A stretch of DNA of 7,388 nucleotides from Pseudobdellovibrionaceae bacterium. GTDB taxonomy: Bacteria > Bdellovibrionota > Bdellovibrionia > Bdellovibrionales > JAMPXM01. Both the position numbers and the translations under genes were made by a program. The notes under the pieces are model-generated. The model did not search any database. It had not been told where the DNA came from and worked only from the letters and a program-made list of their open reading frames with translations. The stretch is taken from positions 1 to 7,388 of the forward strand of contig JALHOI010000151.1 in NCBI GenBank assembly GCA_022843085.1, written 5' to 3'. Shown one piece after another: positions 4,672 through 7,388 of this stretch; position 1 is the first letter of the stretch; every line of letters begins with the position of its first letter.

Positions 4672-6702
4672 TCATGGACTCACCGAAAGGTTATACGAGC
4701 CGACCGGACCAAAGCCGATCACGTCGATCACATAAGTCTGACCTGGAGTTGTGCAAAAGGTCACGCGCGGACAATTGGCCGTGGCACCGGACGTCGCCTC
4801 GTCGGCGGCCAGGAGTACTCCCTTACCGTACGCAGCGATGTCGAGAAGATCGTTCGAACTGCAAGTCTCGGTGCCCTGAGAGAGTGAGGTGACCGATACC
4901 GTTGTTGAAGTGCTGGTCGCGGTCACAGTGTACAGACGGTGGAGGCCAAACTTATTGAGGTTCGCGCTGGTCAGCGGATAACTGCCCAGTGCGATCTGAT
5001 CGTGGGCCGTAGCCGCGTTCGCGCCGCTCGCGAGGGGACGATAGATTTGCCAAAACGCCGCGGGAAAACTGCTGCCGATGTTTTGTCGGTAACGCCGCTC
5101 GTTTGCGACTCCGGCGCCGGCGGCGAAGTTAAACCCAAGATCGTTGTCGAGGTCGAATGGCGAAAACACGGGCGTCGTCGCAGCACATGAACCCGTACAA
5201 AGCGCGTTCATGGGGCTCGACAAGAAACCCGCGCCGCTCCAGGTGCTTGTAAGGTCGTCACTGGTTAGGCCATAGACCTGGGCATAGTACGCCGCAAATG
5301 TAAGGCCGTTCGTCACAGCGGCGCTCGGCTTCTGATAATTTTCGAGGATGTTGTGAATGCGACTAAAGGACTGCGAATTCTGATCCCACAAATGATAAAG
5401 CATGTATTGCATCGAAGACTCAGACCATGGGCCTTTGTCGTCGAGGGGTCGCGCCGCACCGATACCCGGCGTGGCCGAGACATCGATTCGAAAACCTGAG
5501 GCCTGCGCGCTCCCGTTCGTATCGATGTAAACCGGATCACCGTGCACCATACCTGAGAACGCGTTCCCGAAGCCTTCGCCGAACGCAAGGCGCGTATCGA
5601 GTGAGTCAGTTGATGAGTGCGGGCCCCCTATCGAATCAGAGCGATAGATTTTATTTTCTAGGTAATGGCCGAACTCGTGCGCGACGACGTGCTTGTCGAG
5701 CTCGTCGGTATCGACTCCGACGCGGCCGAGAATGTATAGATTTGCGGTGAGCGCTGAGGTCTCGGTTGTGAAAAAGCTGGTCGAGATGTTTCCGTCGTAG
5801 CGATTGCCGCTCGTGTTCGTATTGAGTTCGCTCCAGTTCATGTAGACAGTCGGAAACGAAATGTTCGCGCGACCCTGACACGCGGTTTCGAGTCCCGAAA
5901 TAGCAGTGTCGAGAAGGGCGAACGGTGCACCAGCCCGCGCCGTGTAGGCGGCGCCGCTCCAAGTGATTTCGGCCACCATCTGAGCTCGGTTCACAGTTCC
6001 CGACGCCGGTGCAGAAAACGTCGATGATTCGAGCGCGTACTGCGGCCGCAGCGATTGATTGGTGTTCGAAGCTGCGTTGTTCGTCACGTTGTTAACGACG
6101 CGAATGTCCCAACCGCCACCGACGCAATTGTTCGGAGCAATTCCATCAGCCGCGTAGTTCGAAGTCGTCGACCGCGCGAGAATCCGCACGAATAACGTGG
6201 TGCCGTCGGCCACCGTCGTTGAAATCGAATAGTCACCGCTGTCGTCAGTCATGCCACTCGCCACAGGTGTTGAGCCGCTCATGACTTGTACGATCGCCCG
6301 GCGAATCGGAAGCGTCGCTTTTGAACCGTAGTCCATTCTTCCGGCGCTGGTTCCACTTCCGCCAGTTAGAATAGGCGAATACCGCTCGTAAACGGCATTC
6401 CCGTTGACCGTGAACGTGCCAAACGTAGAAACGTCACCGCCCAGAGCCGTGACCGGTACCGAGAAGGACGGTGCTTCGGTCGTACCAAAATCAGATTTGG
6501 CCTGGTTCTCAGCGGCATTGATCGAAGCCGAACAGACAAGACCGGTGGGCGTGGTATCGGTCACCGAACAGCCCACGAGTAAGAATCCGAGTGCTGAGCC
6601 GAGTAGCGCCGTGGCGAGCTTAGGTTTCGCGGCCCAGGCGCGCGCGCCCCCTAAAGCCGTTACGAGGGATTTTGACGTGGTTTTAAATGCGGCATCATTC
6701 AC
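4672..6702 (-). CDS. Secreted lipoprotein zinc-metallopeptidase (HExxH, gluzincin-like)
   Basis: 676 residues read from a GTG. Residues 21-45 (basic, then ATALLGSALGFLLVGC) form a lipoprotein signal with Cys45 as the lipidated residue, so the mature protein should be anchored outside the cytoplasm. Residues 131-175, with 'GMTDDSGDYSI', resemble a carboxypeptidase-regulatory-like beta-sandwich. The catalytic part has H342-E-F-G-H346, and E376 in 'FGEGFGNAFSG', 30 residues later, is the likely third zinc ligand, as in gluzincins. Residues 590-676 resemble a pre-peptidase C-terminal (PPC) domain, ending 'GQTYVIDVIGF...GSYNLSVSP'. Many Cys outside the signal suggest disulfides. The exact peptidase family is not recognised and the substrate is unknown. 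The start is problematic: the GTG lies inside a perfect Shine-Dalgarno and no in-frame ATG exists before residue 123. Three 12-mers occur in the gene. It is followed directly by a small lipoprotein gene. Confidence 0.85.
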   Translation of the reverse strand: MNDAAFKTTSKSLVTALGGARAWAAKPKLATALLGSALGFLLVGCSVTDTTPTGLVCSASINAAENQAKSDFGTTEAPSFSVPVTALGGDVSTFGTFTVNGNAVYERYSPILTGGSGTSAGRMDYGSKATLPIRRAIVQVMSGSTPVASGMTDDSGDYSISTTVADGTTLFVRILARSTTSNYAADGIAPNNCVGGGWDIRVVNNVTNNAASNTNQSLRPQYALESSTFSAPASGTVNRAQMVAEITWSGAAYTARAGAPFALLDTAISGLETACQGRANISFPTVYMNWSELNTNTSGNRYDGNISTSFFTTETSALTANLYILGRVGVDTDELDKHVVAHEFGHYLENKIYRSDSIGGPHSSTDSLDTRLAFGEGFGNAFSGMVHGDPVYIDTNGSAQASGFRIDVSATPGIGAARPLDDKGPWSESSMQYMLYHLWDQNSQSFSRIHNILENYQKPSAAVTNGLTFAAYYAQVYGLTSDDLTSTWSGAGFLSSPMNALCTGSCAATTPVFSPFDLDNDLGFNFAAGAGVANERRYRQNIGSSFPAAFWQIYRPLASGANAATAHDQIALGSYPLTSANLNKFGLHRLYTVTATSTSTTVSVTSLSQGTETCSSNDLLDIAAYGKGVLLAADEATSGATANCPRVTFCTTPGQTYVIDVIGFGPVGSYNLSVSP
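4889..4900 (+). repeat. Dispersed 12-mer copy 9, GTGACCGATACC
   Basis: Exact copy in the metallopeptidase gene, read on the minus strand as T-VSVT-S within the C-terminal PPC-like domain (residues 602-605). Confidence 0.9.
6449..6460 (+). repeat. Dispersed 12-mer copy 10, GTGACCGGTACC
   Basis: Exact copy in the metallopeptidase gene, read on the minus strand as S-VPVT-A (residues 82-85), in the low-complexity N-terminal part of the mature protein. Confidence 0.9.
6553..6564 (-). repeat. Dispersed 12-mer copy 11, GGTATCGGTCAC on the + strand
   Basis: Exact copy in the metallopeptidase gene. On the coding strand it is GTGACCGATACC, encoding V-T-D-T two residues after the lipobox cysteine, a position with few sequence constraints. 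Confidence 0.9.
6660..6698 (-). other. Short ATG-started frame with slippery heptamer overlapping the metallopeptidase start
   Basis: Reads MMPHLKPRQNPS and stops at TAA (6662-6660). Its ATG codons (6698-6696 and 6695-6693) have ideal spacing, 3 and 6 bases, after GGAGG. The codons CAT-TTA-AAA contain T-TTA-AAA (6687-6681) in the X-XXY-YYZ phase. A -1 slip there continues at ACC 6681, exactly codon 8 of the lipoprotein frame, giving MMPHLKTTSKSLVTALGG and on into the signal sequence. One extra A in the run would give the same product without slippage. Confidence 0.5.
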
Positions 6703-6708
6703 CTCCTT
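6699..6708 (-). promoter_or_regulatory. Perfect ten-base Shine-Dalgarno
   Basis: AAGGAGGTGA complements the 16S rRNA tail (UCACCUCCUU) over all ten bases. The GTG that opens the metallopeptidase frame (6702-6700) is part of this element, so a ribosome paired here should initiate at ATG 6698 or 6695 rather than at the GTG. Confidence 0.75.
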
Positions 6709-6900
6709 AGTCTAATCGACAGAGGTACGCAGCCCAACTTCTCTTGCCCAAACTGGATCAAGCCTGGACGGCGGACCGAGCCCAACGGCCGGGCGAAGGG
6801 CCGGGCAACGGCGCCAGGCGAATGATGATAGGGATGAGCTCTGGGAGAGACTGTGATCTATCGACGGAAGGCCCGCCAAATCGGTGCACTTCCCGATCGG
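6703..6900. other. Gap between topoisomerase VI-like gene and metallopeptidase gene
   Basis: 198 bases, both neighbours reading leftward. It is GC-rich in the middle with the word GGCCGGGC repeated at 6787-6794 and 6799-6806 (12-base period). No clear intrinsic terminator follows the upstream gene, and no convincing promoter pair precedes the Shine-Dalgarno. No 12-mer copy. Confidence 0.5.
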
Positions 6901-7386
6901 CTAGATGTAGCTACCCGTTTTTATTTTATCTAAAATGATTTTTTCAGTCCGCAGCGGGTCGGTCGGATCGACCGAGAAAAACGCCTGCTGTTCACAACGA
7001 AGTTTGTTTTTGATCAGCCAATCGAGAATTGAGGCCAAACGTTTGTTCTTTTTGTCGTGAAAGAACGGATCGTTTTGAAGGGCATCTTTCGCTTTTTTCA
7101 GCGATCGGCCTTCGGCCGCATCTTTTTCGTTCACGCTGTAGCAATCAAGATCGTACTTTTTCACGTCTTCCGGAAGCACGCCGAGGAAATGAACTTCGGG
7201 TGCCGAGAAATCTTTGTTTCGAATCAGCGAAGCGGCTGAACCGGCTTTCAGCGTGCGGAAAATGTTCTGCATGGTGTAGGCGTCGAGATCTCCGAAAAAA
7301 AACATCGGTACATGAAGCTGTTCTTGAATGAGTTTGCACCAACCGCGAACGCCGTTCGACGGAACACCTTGAGCACCCAGTACGAT
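6901..7386 (-). CDS. DNA topoisomerase VI subunit A (Spo11)-like protein, C-terminal part
   Basis: The frame runs in from the right edge, giving 161 visible residues to a TAG at 6903-6901; the start and the N-terminal catalytic-Tyr domain lie outside the window. Visible residues 3-39 (LGAQGVPSNGVRGWCKLIQEQLHVPMFFFGDLDAYTM) match the Toprim domain of Top6A/Spo11: a 'G-G-P--a-R---' segment, then 'hP-h-h-D-DPyG', here GDLDAY with the paired Asp that binds Mg2+. Further on, 'HFLGVLPEDVKKY', 'VNEKDAAEGRSL' and the terminal 'KLRCEQQAFFS' are consistent with 'A-fLGv-p-Di', 'LtE-D---a--L' and 'k-E-QaL' of that family. The top6A product would pair with a GHKL-ATPase B subunit, whose gene would be expected just upstream, outside the window. 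Topo VI is mostly archaeal and patchy in bacteria. Alternatives are other Toprim/Spo11-like proteins. Confidence 0.68.
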   Translation of the reverse strand: MVLGAQGVPSNGVRGWCKLIQEQLHVPMFFFGDLDAYTMQNIFRTLKAGSAASLIRNKDFSAPEVHFLGVLPEDVKKYDLDCYSVNEKDAAEGRSLKKAKDALQNDPFFHDKKNKRLASILDWLIKNKLRCEQQAFFSVDPTDPLRTEKIILDKIKTGSYI

Positions 7387-7388
7387 AC

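Noticed and set aside
6712..6748. TTGGGC-N17-TAGACT as promoter of the metallopeptidase gene
   Set aside because: Poor -35 match, and the transcript would begin at or within the Shine-Dalgarno.
6784..6811. Two GGCCGGGC words with 12-base period
   Set aside because: Only two short GC-rich units; no array, and chance is a sufficient explanation.
2..7386. A functional link between the GyrI-like (gyrase-inhibitor-type) protein and the topoisomerase VI-like protein
   Set aside because: They lie at opposite ends of the window with unrelated genes between them, and most GyrI-like domains bind small molecules rather than topoisomerases.

Overview
The window reads as a piece of chromosome from a Gram-negative bacterium with mid-to-high GC. 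Two lipoproteins with lipoboxes imply an outer envelope. The mix of a mitochondrial-type aconitase, a stand-alone GyrI-like domain protein, a REP-associated HUH transposase and a topoisomerase VI A-like protein suggests a Bdellovibrio-like or other delta/Oligoflexia-type lineage. That placement is inference from protein style, not from a marker gene.

Layout, left to right. (1) 2-442 (+): C-terminal part of a GyrI-like effector-binding-domain protein, cut by the window edge. (2) 616-1239 (+): a RAYT/IS200-like Y1 transposase with the HUH motif and a candidate catalytic Tyr. (3) 1240-1342: a short convergent gap holding a BIME-like element, two copies of a 12-mer around a perfect 13-bp GC-rich hairpin. 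(4) 1343-3610 (-): complete mitochondrial-type aconitate hydratase with a good Shine-Dalgarno. (5) 3611-4027: gene-free stretch with a terminator-like hairpin, one 12-mer copy and a palindrome upstream of aconitase. (6) 4028-4663 (-): small His-rich lipoprotein, immediately downstream of and probably coupled to (7) 4672-6702 (-): a 676-residue secreted lipoprotein zinc-metallopeptidase. (8) 6703-6900: short gap. (9) 6901-7386 (-): C-terminal part of a topoisomerase VI subunit A (Spo11)-like protein, cut by the right edge.

The main discovery is a sharply bounded 12-mer, GGTAYCGGTCAC (reverse complement GTGACCGRTACC). It occurs eight times exactly and three more times with one mismatch, where about 0.002 exact copies are expected by chance. 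It lies in both orientations, in gaps and inside genes, where it encodes VSVT, VPVT, VTDT and similar. It is densest in and around the transposase gene (604-1329) and absent from the 2.3-kb aconitase gene. It behaves like a highly iterated genomic word (a DNA-uptake-sequence or HIP1-like signal, or a REP-type target of the adjacent RAYT). The sequence alone cannot decide between these.

The second notable point is the start of the metallopeptidase gene. A perfect ten-base Shine-Dalgarno (AAGGAGGTGA) points to ATG codons in the wrong frame. Four codons later comes a T-TTA-AAA heptamer at which a -1 slip would enter the lipoprotein frame exactly. This is either programmed frameshifting, a one-base deletion or sequencing error in the A-run, or an unusual GTG start inside the Shine-Dalgarno.
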